A stretch of 64,000 nucleotides of DNA from Sphingobium_A sp965228065 (GCA_965228065.1 OZ245788.1:5828001-5892000); one strand, 5' to 3'; shown: positions 43,134 through 52,814, counted from the first letter of the stretch. Notes: generated by a model not told the origin, from the sequence alone. Numbers and translations: made by a program.

Positions 43134-44027
43134 CTACAGCGCCGCCTCGGTCGCCGGCGGAACGATCGGCCGCCTCCGCGCCGCCCACAGGCATCCGGCC
43201 ACGATCATCAGCGCACCGGCGATGGTGAGCATCGATACGCGCTCGCCGAACACCCACCATCCAAGCAAAGCCGCCCAGATGAACGCGGTATATTCGACAG
43301 GCAGCAAATAGCTCGTCTCCGCTCGCGCATAGGCCCAGGCGAGCAACATGATCGAGACAAAGGCGAAGAAGGCGCTGATCAACAGTCTCGGCACCTGCGA
43401 GGCGTCAGGGATCACGGCCCACCAGGGCGCCGCCAGCCCGTAAATGCCGAGCGTGACGATGTTGAAGAACAACGCGACCTCGAACGGATCCGCAACCTGC
43501 GACTGACGGCGCGCAACGATCAGGCTGATTGCATAGAGCACCGCGCCCGCCAGAATGGAGATCGCGCCCCGGAACGCCTGCGGCCCCATCTCCGCCCGGG
43601 CCTGCCCGGTCAGGATCACGAGCACGCCGGCAAAGGCGAGAAGAGAGGCGGCAATGGCGGTCTTGCCGACGGTTTCCTTCAGAAAGGCAGCGGCGAGATA
43701 CAGCGCGATCAGCGGCGCGATGAAGCTGAGCGCCACGCCCTGGGCGATCGGCACATGCACCAGCCCCCAGAAGAAGAGCAGCACCGACAGGCCGGCCGTG
43801 AGGCCGCGCCAGAAATGCAGCACCAGCACGGAACGCGTCGGCCAGCGACGGCGGCCCACAAAAAACACCACGCCACCGATGATCAGCCCGAACACCGATC
43901 TCCACAGCATCGCATTATAGGCGCCGATCTCGATCGACAGCCCCTTCATGAGCGCGTCCATCGCGGAAAACACCGCGATCCCGAGCGCGGCGACTGCGAA
44001 TGCGGCGCCGCCCCCGGCGGATTTCAT
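43134..44027 (-). CDS. EamA (DMT superfamily) transporter
   Basis: A 297-residue protein with ten predicted membrane helices in two EamA repeats, for example LMKGLSIEIGAYNAMLWRSV in the first and SYLLPVEYTAFIWAALLGWWVFGE in the second. It is probably a metabolite exporter of unknown substrate. I start at ATG 44027, overlapping the stop of the GNAT gene by four bases; upstream in-frame sequence is the GNAT gene read in another frame. It is last in the ispG-GNAT-EamA operon. Confidence 0.86.
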   Translation of the reverse strand: MKSAGGGAAFAVAALGIAVFSAMDALMKGLSIEIGAYNAMLWRSVFGLIIGGVVFFVGRRRWPTRSVLVLHFWRGLTAGLSVLLFFWGLVHVPIAQGVALSFIAPLIALYLAAAFLKETVGKTAIAASLLAFAGVLVILTGQARAEMGPQAFRGAISILAGAVLYAISLIVARRQSQVADPFEVALFFNIVTLGIYGLAAPWWAVIPDASQVPRLLISAFFAFVSIMLLAWAYARAETSYLLPVEYTAFIWAALLGWWVFGERVSMLTIAGALMIVAGCLWAARRRPIVPPATEAAL

Positions 44028-44503
44028 TCCCCGGCAAGCCTTTCGAGCGCTTCGCCCTCCAGCCGCCACGTCTCCCACCCGGTTGTCTGCTGCCCGCCGA
44101 TATGGCTGTAGAAACGCTTGGCCGTCTCGTTCCAGTCGAGCACCGCCCAGTCCATCCGTCCGCAATCGCGGGCCTTTGCCTCCGCCGCCAGTGCGCGGAA
44201 CAACGCCAGGCCGGTCCCGGTTCCGCGCGCCGTCTCCTCGACGAACAGATCCTCCAGATACAGCGTCGGCTTACCGGTCCAGGTGGAATAGGTGAGGAAC
44301 CACAGCGCCAGCCCGACAACGCGGCCGTCCAATTCCGCGAGATGCGCCCAGACCCGGGGAACGTCGCCGAACAGCGTCGCGCGCAGCGAATCCTCCGTCG
44401 CCTTCACCGCATCAGGTTCAGTTTCGTACACGGCCAGCGCCGTGATCAGGCGCAATATGTCGGCTTCATCGCCCGGACGGGCGGTGCGGATCGTGACACT
44501 CAT
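44024..44503 (-). CDS. GNAT family N-acetyltransferase
   Basis: A 159-residue acetyltransferase of the diamine/spermidine acetyltransferase-like GNAT group. It shows the N-terminal TIRTARPGDEADILRLI, the strand YLEDLFVEETARGTGTGLALFRALA with the acetyl-CoA loop, and DWAVLDWNETAKRFYSHIGG near the end. That last pattern is typical of SAT1-like enzymes acting on polyamines or thialysine. Its ATG overlaps the ispG stop by four bases. Confidence 0.86.
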   Translation of the reverse strand: MSVTIRTARPGDEADILRLITALAVYETEPDAVKATEDSLRATLFGDVPRVWAHLAELDGRVVGLALWFLTYSTWTGKPTLYLEDLFVEETARGTGTGLALFRALAAEAKARDCGRMDWAVLDWNETAKRFYSHIGGQQTTGWETWRLEGEALERLAGE

Positions 44504-45624
44504 TCAGCGGCCACCGGCGCGTCGATGCTTTCGGCCTCGATTTCCGCCGCCTTGGCTTCGACCAATTTGACGATGTGTTCGATCATGTCGGCATCCTGGA
44601 TATGGTGATCGGTGACGCCGGACAGATAGACCATATGCTTGCCATTGCCACCGCCGGTGATGCCGATATCGGTCTCACGCGCTTCACCGGGGCCGTTGAC
44701 GACACAGCCGAGCACCGACAGCGATAGCGGGGTGTGGATATGCTTGAGCCGTTCCTCCAGCGTCTGAACGGTGCGGATCACGTCGAAGCCCTGACGCGCG
44801 CAGCTCGGGCACGAGACGACACGGACACCGCGTGAGCGGATACCGAGCGATTTCAGTATCTCGTAACCGACGCGTACTTCTTCCTCGGGTTCGGCCGAGA
44901 GGGAGACACGGATGGTGTCGCCAATGCCGGCCCAGAGCAGATTGCCGATACCTATCGCCGACTTGACTGTGCCGCCGATCAGTCCACCGGCCTCGGTGAT
45001 GCCCAGATGCAGCGGGCAATCGACAGCCTCGGCAAGCCCCATATAGGCGGAAACCGCCAGGAACACGTCGGACGCCTTCACCGCGACCTTGAACTCGTGA
45101 AAGTCGCGATCCTGGAGCAGCTTGATATGATCGAGCGCGCTTTCGACCAGCGCCTCGGGACAGGGCTCGCCATATTTTTCGAGCAGGTCGCGCTCCAGGC
45201 TGCCCGCGTTCACGCCGATACGGATCGCGCAGCCATTGGCGCGCGCGGCATTCACCACCTCGTTCACGCGATCGGCGCTGCCGATATTGCCGGGATTGAT
45301 CCGCAGGCACGCAGCCCCCGCGTCCGCGGCTTCCAGTGCGCGCTTATAGTGGAAATGGATGTCCGCAACGATCGGCACACGCGATGCTCGAACGATCGGC
45401 TTGAGCGCCGCAGTCGATTCCACATCGGGACAGGAGACGCGGATGATATCGACACCCGCCTCCTCGCAGCGGCGAATCTGGTCGATCGTCGCCTTGGCAT
45501 CGCTGGTCAGCGTGTTGGTCATCGTCTGAACGGTGACCGGCGCATCGCCGCCGACAGGAACATTGCCCACCATGATCTGGCGGGATTTGCGGCGCGAAAT
45601 ATCGCGCCAGGGACGGACCGACAT
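44500..45624 (-). CDS. ispG: 4-hydroxy-3-methylbut-2-enyl-diphosphate synthase IspG
   Basis: A 374-residue [4Fe-4S] enzyme of the MEP isoprenoid pathway. The cluster ligands are visible: two Cys in SCPSCARQGFDVI, one in LGCVVNGPGEA and the Glu that follows. The N-terminal TIM barrel begins RKSRQIMVGNVPVGGDAPV. It is the flavodoxin/ferredoxin-dependent type and complete. It is first gene of a three-gene overlapping operon and divergent from the acyltransferase, 45 bases away. Confidence 0.96.
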   Translation of the reverse strand: MSVRPWRDISRRKSRQIMVGNVPVGGDAPVTVQTMTNTLTSDAKATIDQIRRCEEAGVDIIRVSCPDVESTAALKPIVRASRVPIVADIHFHYKRALEAADAGAACLRINPGNIGSADRVNEVVNAARANGCAIRIGVNAGSLERDLLEKYGEPCPEALVESALDHIKLLQDRDFHEFKVAVKASDVFLAVSAYMGLAEAVDCPLHLGITEAGGLIGGTVKSAIGIGNLLWAGIGDTIRVSLSAEPEEEVRVGYEILKSLGIRSRGVRVVSCPSCARQGFDVIRTVQTLEERLKHIHTPLSLSVLGCVVNGPGEARETDIGITGGGNGKHMVYLSGVTDHHIQDADMIEHIVKLVEAKAAEIEAESIDAPVAAE

Positions 45625-45669
45625 GGTTTTACTCTTCGATTAGGAAGTGATGCCCTATAGCGCGCTTGG

Positions 45670-46872
45670 ATGACGATCGGTAGTGAAGTTCCTGTGCAGC
45701 CAAGCGCTTCTGTCCCCAGGCATTATGGATTGGACTGGCTGCGTATCGGCGCCTTCCTCCTGCTGATGCTCTATCATGCCGGCATGGTCTTCGTGACCGG
45801 GACCTGGATCGTGAAGACCGCGCAGCCGATTCAGTGGCTTGCCTATCCGATGCTGTTCATCACGCCCTGGCGGCTGACGGTGCTGTTCATCGTCTCGGGC
45901 TATGCCGCCCGCGCGCTGCTCGGCAAGCTGCGCGGCACTGGCCGCTTCGCCCGCGAGCGCACCAAAAGGCTGATCATCCCGCTGCTGTTCGCAATGGCGG
46001 TGATCATCCCGCCGCAGAGTTGGGTCAATCTGCGCTTCAACCATGGCTATACCCATGGTTTCGGCCATTTCATGACACATGACTGGCTGATCTTCGGCCA
46101 ATATGACCATGTCACCCTGCCCGGCTGGGAACATCTCTGGTTCGTTTTCTATCTCTGGCTGTTTACCATTGCCCTTGTTGCTGGATTGACGCTGCTCACC
46201 CAACAGACCCGGGACAGGCTGACACAGGCGTTCGAATCGCTGGGAACAGGATGGCGATTGCTTTGGGTGCCATTGATCTATTTCGTGCCCATGCGTGTCG
46301 CGATCACCTTCACCACCGGCGAATCGCACGGCTTGTTCAACGACTGGTTGACCGATGCCATCCATTTCCCCGCATTCCTGTTCGGCTTCGGCCTGGCCGG
46401 ATCGACCACGCTCTGGCCCGCGCTCGGCCGGGTCTGGCGGCCGGCGCTCGCCCTGGGGCTTGCCAGTTTCGTGGTTCTTGTTGCGATCGAGGTCGCCTAT
46501 CCGGGGACAATGACCCCGCCGCACGGCACGATGGCGCTGAACCGGGCGGCGCTCGCCTGCATGATGTGGGGCATGGCGCTGGTTATGCTCCATGCCGCAA
46601 CGGCCTTCCTCAATCACGACCATCGCTGGCGTGCGACGCTGAGCGTGGCGATCTTCCCCTTCTACATCATCCACCAGACCGCGATCGTGCTGATCGCCTG
46701 GTGGCTGTTGCCGCTCGGGCTGCCGCCGCTGGCGGAAGCGGCGATCATCATCACCGGCACCGCGACGAGTTGTGCCCTGTTCTATGTGGTGGGTGGCCGC
46801 CTGGCCTGGCTGCGCCCCCTGATCGGGCTGAGCCGCGTAACGCTCCCCGCCCCCGCTGCGACGGCGCCATAA
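45670..46872 (+). CDS. Acyltransferase family 3 membrane protein
   Basis: A 400-residue protein with about ten membrane helices of the acyltransferase_3 (OafA/OpgC-like) family. The N-terminal RHYGLDWLRIGAFLLLMLYH holds the conserved Arg/His and DWLRI pattern; FPFYIIHQTAIVLIAWW lies near the end. OpgC-type members succinylate periplasmic glucans and others acylate surface polysaccharides. The acceptor here is unknown. It is a single gene with its own short promoter region. Confidence 0.83.
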   Translation: MTIGSEVPVQPSASVPRHYGLDWLRIGAFLLLMLYHAGMVFVTGTWIVKTAQPIQWLAYPMLFITPWRLTVLFIVSGYAARALLGKLRGTGRFARERTKRLIIPLLFAMAVIIPPQSWVNLRFNHGYTHGFGHFMTHDWLIFGQYDHVTLPGWEHLWFVFYLWLFTIALVAGLTLLTQQTRDRLTQAFESLGTGWRLLWVPLIYFVPMRVAITFTTGESHGLFNDWLTDAIHFPAFLFGFGLAGSTTLWPALGRVWRPALALGLASFVVLVAIEVAYPGTMTPPHGTMALNRAALACMMWGMALVMLHAATAFLNHDHRWRATLSVAIFPFYIIHQTAIVLIAWWLLPLGLPPLAEAAIIITGTATSCALFYVVGGRLAWLRPLIGLSRVTLPAPAATAP

Positions 46873-47022
46873 CGACGAGACATTCCGCCACGGCGACGCA
46901 TCGGCGAAATCAGGCCTGACCCGCGCAATTTCGGGTCGCTTCGCGCGTGGAGCAACAAATCATTACACCCATGATCGGATCGCGACACTCTCGGCAACGA
47001 TAGCGGCCGGAGAAGATCCAAG

Positions 47023-48231
47023 GTGATTGCCGTGTCGCGCTCGTCCAGATCCCCAAAAATCCGCATGCAAAGCTTTGGCTCGGTCGCGGCGGCCCTGTCC
47101 GTCGTCACGGCGATGGCCATGCCGGCGCCGGCGATCGCCGGGAAAAAGACCGCGTGTGCAGCGGGCATATGGCATGATTTCAACATCGATCGCGATCGTC
47201 ATATCCGTGTGCCGGTCACGATCGAGGGCGTCACTTTTTCCGCGGTGCTGGACAGCGGCGCCGCGCGCAGCGTGATCGATCGGGGCGCGGCGGAGCGCCT
47301 GGGCCTCCGCCTGACGCCCGGCTATGCCGCGCGTGGCCTGACGGAAACGGTGCACGGCCTGGCCGGCGATGCCACAACCGTTCAGATCGGCGATATCCGT
47401 CTGCCGCTTTCGCCGGGTATTCTCGATCTCGGCACTCTGTCCCGGGCGGCCTCACGGCCGATCGATCTCGTTCTCGGCCGCGAGATATTCGAACAGACCG
47501 TCGTCGATATCGATTTCCGCAAGAGCCGCATTCGCTTCGCCGATCCGGATTGCCGCACCGACAGACGTCGTGGCACGGCTTTGCCGCTGACGACGCGGGG
47601 CGGCATATACAGCGTCACCGCCTCCATCGAAGGCCGCGGGAAGATCGATTTCCTGCTCGATCTCGGCAGCGCCATGTCGGTCTATATTTCGCCGACCTAC
47701 GCACGCGACGCGAAACTTCTCGAGGGAAAGCGCGTCTCGACGGGAATGACCGTGGGCATGGAGGGACTGGATGTCAGCCTTCTTTCCACACTGGCATCCT
47801 TCAGCTTCGCGGGCATCGAATTCACCAACGTCCCCATGGCGATACCCGCGCGGTGGAATCAGCAATTTGCCGGCGTCATCGGATTGCCGGTGCTATCGCG
47901 CTTTCACGTGCAGATCGACGCCGCCAGGGGCCAGATCCACCTGACCCCCGATGACGATGCCGAAAGCGAACCGTTCGCACGCGATCGATCCGGCCTCAGC
48001 ACCTATCGCGAGGACCGGCACCTGCGCATTCTGCATGTCGCGCCCGACAGCCCCGCCGATCGCGCCGGCCTTCGCGCCGACGACCGGATCGTGGCGATTG
48101 ACGGGATCGAAATCCCCAAGGCGTATCCACCGGGAACCGTACCAATGGGCCGCAAGCCCGCGGGAACCGTCATCAAGCTGCTCACCGCCCGGGGCAGCGA
48201 CCATATGATTACCCTGGCAGACTATTATTAG
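47023..48231 (+). CDS. Secreted double retropepsin-like aspartyl protease with PDZ
   Basis: A 402-residue exported protein with a signal peptide (about residues 15-40, ending PAIAG). Two aspartyl-protease-like units follow. The first has DSGA at 77-80 with LVLGREIF about 70 residues on. The second has DLGS at 213-216 with GVIGLPVLSRF. Retropepsins normally dimerise, so a tandem could pair within one chain. A PDZ-like domain covers about 325-400 (ILHVAPDSPADRAGLRADDRIVAIDG). The start is GTG 47023 (GGAGA nine bases upstream); ATG 47065 would also keep the signal. Substrate unknown. Confidence 0.82.
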   Translation: MIAVSRSSRSPKIRMQSFGSVAAALSVVTAMAMPAPAIAGKKTACAAGIWHDFNIDRDRHIRVPVTIEGVTFSAVLDSGAARSVIDRGAAERLGLRLTPGYAARGLTETVHGLAGDATTVQIGDIRLPLSPGILDLGTLSRAASRPIDLVLGREIFEQTVVDIDFRKSRIRFADPDCRTDRRRGTALPLTTRGGIYSVTASIEGRGKIDFLLDLGSAMSVYISPTYARDAKLLEGKRVSTGMTVGMEGLDVSLLSTLASFSFAGIEFTNVPMAIPARWNQQFAGVIGLPVLSRFHVQIDAARGQIHLTPDDDAESEPFARDRSGLSTYREDRHLRILHVAPDSPADRAGLRADDRIVAIDGIEIPKAYPPGTVPMGRKPAGTVIKLLTARGSDHMITLADYY

Positions 48232-48245
48232 GACCAATCGCCTTC

Positions 48246-48306
48246 GACCCTGATCGTTTCAGGCCGACGATACGGCACAGCCATTCCGCCCGAAGCGATC
48301 AGGGTC
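48246..48306. terminator. Long-loop inverted repeat between convergent genes
   Basis: GACCCTGATCG at 48246-48256 is perfectly mirrored by CGATCAGGGTC at 48296-48306 in the gap between the converging protease and histidine kinase genes. The 39-base loop is long and no T run follows, so its terminator role is uncertain. The remaining 140 bases of the gap show nothing I can identify. Confidence 0.4.
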
Positions 48307-48448
48307 CGGAGGTGAGGAATCCTCCCGCATCCAGCGCCCGCAGCATCTCACGATCCATGTTCGCGGTGCCGGGTCGCGCCGGATGAAGGCAGGCCTAGCC
48401 TTCGAACATTTGCCGTCATTGTCCGGTTTGTAAGGAAACAAGACTGGA

Positions 48449-49777
48449 TCAGGCTTGGCCGGATCCTGCATCGCGCGGCAGGCGGATCTCGACGCGAAGT
48501 CCACCCTCCGGCCGATTGGCAAGCCGCAATTCCCCCTGCTCGCGCTCCACGGCGCGCGCGACGATGGCCAGCCCAAGGCCGAGACCACCGGTATTGCGAC
48601 TGCGTGCCGTATCGAGCCGGGTGAACGGTTTCAGGACATCCGCCATGCGATCGTCGGGAATACCCGGACCGTCATCGTCGATGCGGATCAGCACGGAGTC
48701 GTCGTTGCTTTCCAGCGACAGTTCCACCCGCGTGCCATAATGCAGCGCGTTTTCGACCAGGTTGGACAATGCGCGTCGCATCGCCACAGGCCGCAACGCC
48801 CATTCCAGATGGGCCGGTCCGACATAGTCCGCGCCAAGCCCGCGATCGACCATCTCGTCGATGATCGTCGCCGCCATCACTGCAAGATCGGTGGGCATGA
48901 CCGATTCCGGATCCTTCTCGCCGCCAAGATAAGCGAGCAGCGAGGTCACCATCGACCCCATTTCCGTCACGTCGCCAGAGATCGACTCGCGCAGTTCGTC
49001 ATCCGTGATCCCGTCGACACGCAGTTGCAGTCGTGCGATCGGTGTCCGCAGATCATGCCCCACCGCCGCAAGCGTCTCGGTCCGGTCGTCGATCAGGCGA
49101 TGGATACGCCCCTGCATCTCGTTGAACGCACGGATGAGGTTGCGCACCTCCACGGTGCCCTCCTCCTGCAGCGCGATCTCCTCGCCCAGGCCGATACGCT
49201 CGGTCGCCTTCGCCAACCGCCGAAGTGGCGTGAGCGTACGATTGATGAGCAAACCACCGATGATCAGCAGCGCGATTGCCGGAATCAGGGCAAGACCCAT
49301 GCGCCCTGCAGTCAGCGCCCATCCACCGGGCGCATCCTTCATGCTGAAATACAGCCAGCTGCCATCGGGCAACTGCAGTCCGCCGGTGACGATCGACTGA
49401 CGGCCGAGCGAAACCAGCCTTATGCGCAGATCCGTGCGTTCGAGCGTGGGCTCCCAGGCGAGAATCTGGGTACGCATGCGCTCGAGTTGCGGCGACAGCC
49501 GCTGCGGCGGCGGCAATGCACGTGTCCAGTGCACCTCGTAACGATCGGTGGTGAGCTGCTCCGCCATCAGCTCCCGTTCGTGCCAGGGGCGTTCGACGAT
49601 CAGCTTGCGCGATATGATCAGATGTTCGGCGAGGCGCCGCGCTTCATCCTCGCGCAGCGACAAATGGCTGGCGCGTTCATAGACGAGGGTGCCGACCGCG
49701 AACTCGATCGTTACGGCCATCAGGAGGATCGCGAAGATCCGCCCAACCAGGCCGCGCGAACCGCGAATATGCAGCAT
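48449..49777 (-). CDS. EnvZ-type sensor histidine kinase
   Basis: A 442-residue inner-membrane kinase. It has two membrane helices (about 12-32 and 160-178) around a periplasmic sensor of 125 residues, then a HAMP domain (about 180-232). The phosphoacceptor His241 is in VGHDLRTPIARL. The HATPase domain shows NLVENALHYG, DDDGPGIP and TGGLGLGLAIV. Its ATG shares one base with the response-regulator stop (TGATG), so the pair is translationally coupled. The signal is unknown; the divergent secreted protein and porin suggest an envelope or nutrient cue. Confidence 0.9.
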   Translation of the reverse strand: MLHIRGSRGLVGRIFAILLMAVTIEFAVGTLVYERASHLSLREDEARRLAEHLIISRKLIVERPWHERELMAEQLTTDRYEVHWTRALPPPQRLSPQLERMRTQILAWEPTLERTDLRIRLVSLGRQSIVTGGLQLPDGSWLYFSMKDAPGGWALTAGRMGLALIPAIALLIIGGLLINRTLTPLRRLAKATERIGLGEEIALQEEGTVEVRNLIRAFNEMQGRIHRLIDDRTETLAAVGHDLRTPIARLQLRVDGITDDELRESISGDVTEMGSMVTSLLAYLGGEKDPESVMPTDLAVMAATIIDEMVDRGLGADYVGPAHLEWALRPVAMRRALSNLVENALHYGTRVELSLESNDDSVLIRIDDDGPGIPDDRMADVLKPFTRLDTARSRNTGGLGLGLAIVARAVEREQGELRLANRPEGGLRVEIRLPRDAGSGQA

Positions 49778-50550
49778 CAGGCGCGGCTGACCTCGGCGTT
49801 GAACATATAGCCGATCCCGCGCACCGTGGTGATCGGCGCCGGGTTCGTGCCGCTCGCCAGCTTGCGGCGCAACCGGCTGACCAGCACGTCGATGCTGCGA
49901 TCGGACGAGTCGCCGAGACGGGTTCGCGACAATTCGATCAGCCGTTCGCGCGCGATCACCCGCTGCGGATGGCTGAGGAAGCTGCCGAGAAGATCGAACT
50001 CCGCACCGGTCAGTTCGACCACCGCGCCGCCCGGCGAGCGCAATTCTCGGCGCGGAAAATTCACCGACCAACCGTCGAAATGCGCTTCGGTTTCGCGGAA
50101 ATCTCCAGGCTGGCGCTCACTGCCCACCCGGCGCAGCACCGCGCGGATGCGCGCGATCAGTTCGCGCGTACCAAAGGGCTTGGCCAGATAGTCGTCAGCG
50201 CCGAGTTCGAGCCCGATCACCCGATCGGCTTCGCTGCCGCGCGCACTGATGAAGATGATCGGAACATCACTCTTGCGCCGGATCTGGCGGCAGAGATCGA
50301 TCCCGTCCGTGCCCGGCAGCATGATGTCGAGCAGCACCAGATCGACCGGGCCGCCCTCGAATGCCACCCACATTTCGGCGGCCGACGATGCCGGGCGAAC
50401 GAGATAGCCATGTTCCTGGAGCGCACGGGCCGTGAGCATCCGAAGCGGAGGATCATCCTCCACGATCACGATCGAGGGCGCGGTCACGGTCGGGGGTGTC
50501 GATGTGAAGAAAAAATCATGAGCCCGCGAAGTAGGTAGCGCCTCCGGCAA
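49777..50550 (-). CDS. OmpR-family response regulator
   Basis: A DNA-binding regulator of about 257 residues. The receiver domain has IVIVEDD (acidic pocket), the phosphoacceptor Asp in VDLVLLDIMLPG and the Lys in DDYLAKPFG. The C-terminal winged helix shows LTGAEFDLLGSFLSHP and SIDVLVSRLRRKL. The start is uncertain. TTG 50550 has GGAGG at an ideal six bases but leaves an odd 25-30-residue leader; GTG 50487 would begin right at the receiver domain but has no Shine-Dalgarno. It forms an operon with the downstream kinase. Confidence 0.88.
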   Translation of the reverse strand: MPEALPTSRAHDFFFTSTPPTVTAPSIVIVEDDPPLRMLTARALQEHGYLVRPASSAAEMWVAFEGGPVDLVLLDIMLPGTDGIDLCRQIRRKSDVPIIFISARGSEADRVIGLELGADDYLAKPFGTRELIARIRAVLRRVGSERQPGDFRETEAHFDGWSVNFPRRELRSPGGAVVELTGAEFDLLGSFLSHPQRVIARERLIELSRTRLGDSSDRSIDVLVSRLRRKLASGTNPAPITTVRGIGYMFNAEVSRA

Positions 50551-50727
50551 GGTCAACCTCCGGCCTTGTCGTCGCGCTGCAAGTGCGAAGCTGGCAATGT
50601 TTTGTCATCGACGGGACATTGTCCGGATACGCAGCAACACTTCCTTACGGCAAGGGAACGGAGGGGCAATTTCAGACAGCTAGGCGACGTCTGCTTATAA
50701 CCCCCATCCCCGGATCAGCTTGCGAAG

Positions 50728-51381
50728 ATGAACCCGTCCGTCCGCCGCCTTGTCCTTCTGCCATTGTTGCTGAGCATGAGCATTGCCGTGCACGCCAAGC
50801 CCGACAAGCGCCTGACGGTGATGACGCCGGAGCAGTTTCGCACGGCTGCACTGACCCGGGACGATCCGCTCGAATTCGAAACGACCATTTCAACCGAACG
50901 CGGCTATCGGCGTGGCAAGGCAGCCAAGGGCACGATCGACAGCGACACCTATCTGCGCGCCGTGATCGACAGGCAATCGGGGGCAACCCGCTATGAAGTG
51001 TGGCAGGAGATCCGCTATTTCGGACCGCGCCGCAGCTATCACGCGGTTCATCTCGCTGGTGAGGACGGTCTCGCACGGATGCCGCTCACCATTGCGCGCC
51101 ATGGCGGCGACCTGTGCCCCAATGCCGAAACCAATGGCGAATGCGTGCTCACCAAGACCATCGCCTTCTCCGTCGACGAACCGCTGCTGCGTGATCTGGC
51201 CGCGCGATATCGATCGGACGGCAACGAGGATTGGCAGTTCAAGCTGAAGGATCAGGGTGGCCTCGACGTGGTGGGCGCCATCGTGCCCGCCGAAGCTGCC
51301 GGCCTGCTGCTTGCGGTCGATGCCTATCGGGCGAAAACGGAATCGCCCCAGGCGTCCCTCCCACATGGCCGGCCCAGCTGA
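50728..51381 (+). CDS. Secreted hypothetical protein
   Basis: A 217-residue protein with a signal peptide (about residues 1-23, LVLLPLLLSMSIAVHA). It has a soluble body with two Cys close together (LCPNAETNGECVL) that could form a disulfide. I recognise no family. It sits 20 bases upstream of the porin gene on the same strand and divergent from the two-component genes, so it is likely co-regulated with the porin. Function unknown. Confidence 0.7.
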   Translation: MNPSVRRLVLLPLLLSMSIAVHAKPDKRLTVMTPEQFRTAALTRDDPLEFETTISTERGYRRGKAAKGTIDSDTYLRAVIDRQSGATRYEVWQEIRYFGPRRSYHAVHLAGEDGLARMPLTIARHGGDLCPNAETNGECVLTKTIAFSVDEPLLRDLAARYRSDGNEDWQFKLKDQGGLDVVGAIVPAEAAGLLLAVDAYRAKTESPQASLPHGRPS

Positions 51382-51401
51382 TCATCGCGCGAACGGCATT
51401 C

Positions 51402-52814
51402 ATGGTAGCGAGCAATACGGTGGCGAAGCATCTGCTGATGAGCCTGGCGACGGTTGCGCTGTGCGGCGCGTCCGCGACACCTGCGCACGCGCAGGCGCTT
51501 TCGGCGGAAGAGGCGGAGGCGCTTCGCGACGAGGTCAAATCCCTGCGGACGCGCCTCGAAATGCTCGAACGGCGCCTTGGTCCCTCGGGAACCGTCGCAT
51601 CGGCGCAGCCGGCCGCGGAACCGGCCACAACGTCGCCCGCGCTTGCATCCGCTTCGTCGCCAAAAGCAGCCGCGGAGCAAACCAGGATCGACTGGCGCGG
51701 ATCTCCGCAGTTCGTTTCCGGAGATCGGCGCTTCAAGGTGAAGGGCCGGCTTCAGGTCGACGCGGGATATGTCTCGCCGCCGCCCGGCTCCAACGATCGC
51801 GCGTTTGGCTTTTCCAACGAATTCCGCCGGATCCGGCTGGGTGGCGAAGGCGATCTGGGTTCAGGCATCGGCTACAAGCTGGAACTTGAGCTCTCCGACA
51901 ACAGCGTCGATCTGGTCGATGCGTTCGTCACCTACGAGAACGGGCCGTTCACTCTCGCACTCGGCAACCAGAATCAGTTCCAGTCGCTCGACGAACTGAT
52001 TGGCGACACCACGGGTTCGTTCATGGAACGCGCGGCATTCACCGATGCATTCAACTTTGAACGTCGCCTGGGCCTGGCCGCCAGCTATCGCAATGGTCCC
52101 TGGCTCGTCCAGGCCGGCGTTTTCAGCGACGATGTCGGCGCCCTGGCCAACGACAGCGACGGTCCGTCGGGCGGCGACGAGAATAACAGCTACAGCATCG
52201 ACGGACGGCTGGTCCATGCTGGCCGCATCGGCGACGTGCTGCTTCACCTGGGCGCATCGGCGCATTGGCGTGCGCTCAATCGGACGGCCGAACAATCCAC
52301 GCGCTACCGGCAGCGCCCATATCTGCACAGCAACAACAGCCGGATTCTGTCCACGCCCGCGCTCGCGGTCACAAACGAGCTGCACTACGGCGGAGAAATC
52401 GCCGCAGTGCGGGATCGGTGGCATTTCGCCGCCGAAGCGCATTGGTTGAAGGCCGTTCGCGTCGGCCAACCCGATCCCACCTTTTTCGGCGGCTACGCCG
52501 AAGTCGGATATTTCCTCACGCGCGGAGACACGCGCGCATACAAGAATGGAATTTTCGATCGCAGCCCACCCAAATCCGGGCTGGCGGATGGCGGGTTCGG
52601 CTCGCTGCAGCTCAACGTCCGATATGATTATCTCGATCTGGTCGACAGCATGATCAACGGCGGCAATCAGCGGGCCCTGCTGTTCGGGCTGATCTGGACG
52701 CCAGTCAATTACCTGCGGTTGAACATGAATTATGGCCGCATCAAATATCAGACCCCATCGCTTGAAGATTATGGGATCGATGTGGCGGGCATGCGGATGG
52801 AACTCGATTTCTGA
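51402..52814 (+). CDS. OprO/OprP-type anion porin
   Basis: A 470-residue outer-membrane porin. A signal peptide runs to about residue 30 (TPAHAQA). A short coiled coil (about 34-60, ALRDEVKSLRTRLEMLERRLG) is typical of trimeric OprP-like porins. A beta barrel follows, beginning RFKVKGRLQVDAGY and ending in Phe (MRMELDF), the usual assembly signal. The family includes phosphate- and pyrophosphate-selective channels; selectivity here is inferred. I start at ATG 51402; an in-frame extension upstream lies inside the hypothetical gene. No good Shine-Dalgarno is seen. Confidence 0.87.
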   Translation: MVASNTVAKHLLMSLATVALCGASATPAHAQALSAEEAEALRDEVKSLRTRLEMLERRLGPSGTVASAQPAAEPATTSPALASASSPKAAAEQTRIDWRGSPQFVSGDRRFKVKGRLQVDAGYVSPPPGSNDRAFGFSNEFRRIRLGGEGDLGSGIGYKLELELSDNSVDLVDAFVTYENGPFTLALGNQNQFQSLDELIGDTTGSFMERAAFTDAFNFERRLGLAASYRNGPWLVQAGVFSDDVGALANDSDGPSGGDENNSYSIDGRLVHAGRIGDVLLHLGASAHWRALNRTAEQSTRYRQRPYLHSNNSRILSTPALAVTNELHYGGEIAAVRDRWHFAAEAHWLKAVRVGQPDPTFFGGYAEVGYFLTRGDTRAYKNGIFDRSPPKSGLADGGFGSLQLNVRYDYLDLVDSMINGGNQRALLFGLIWTPVNYLRLNMNYGRIKYQTPSLEDYGIDVAGMRMELDF

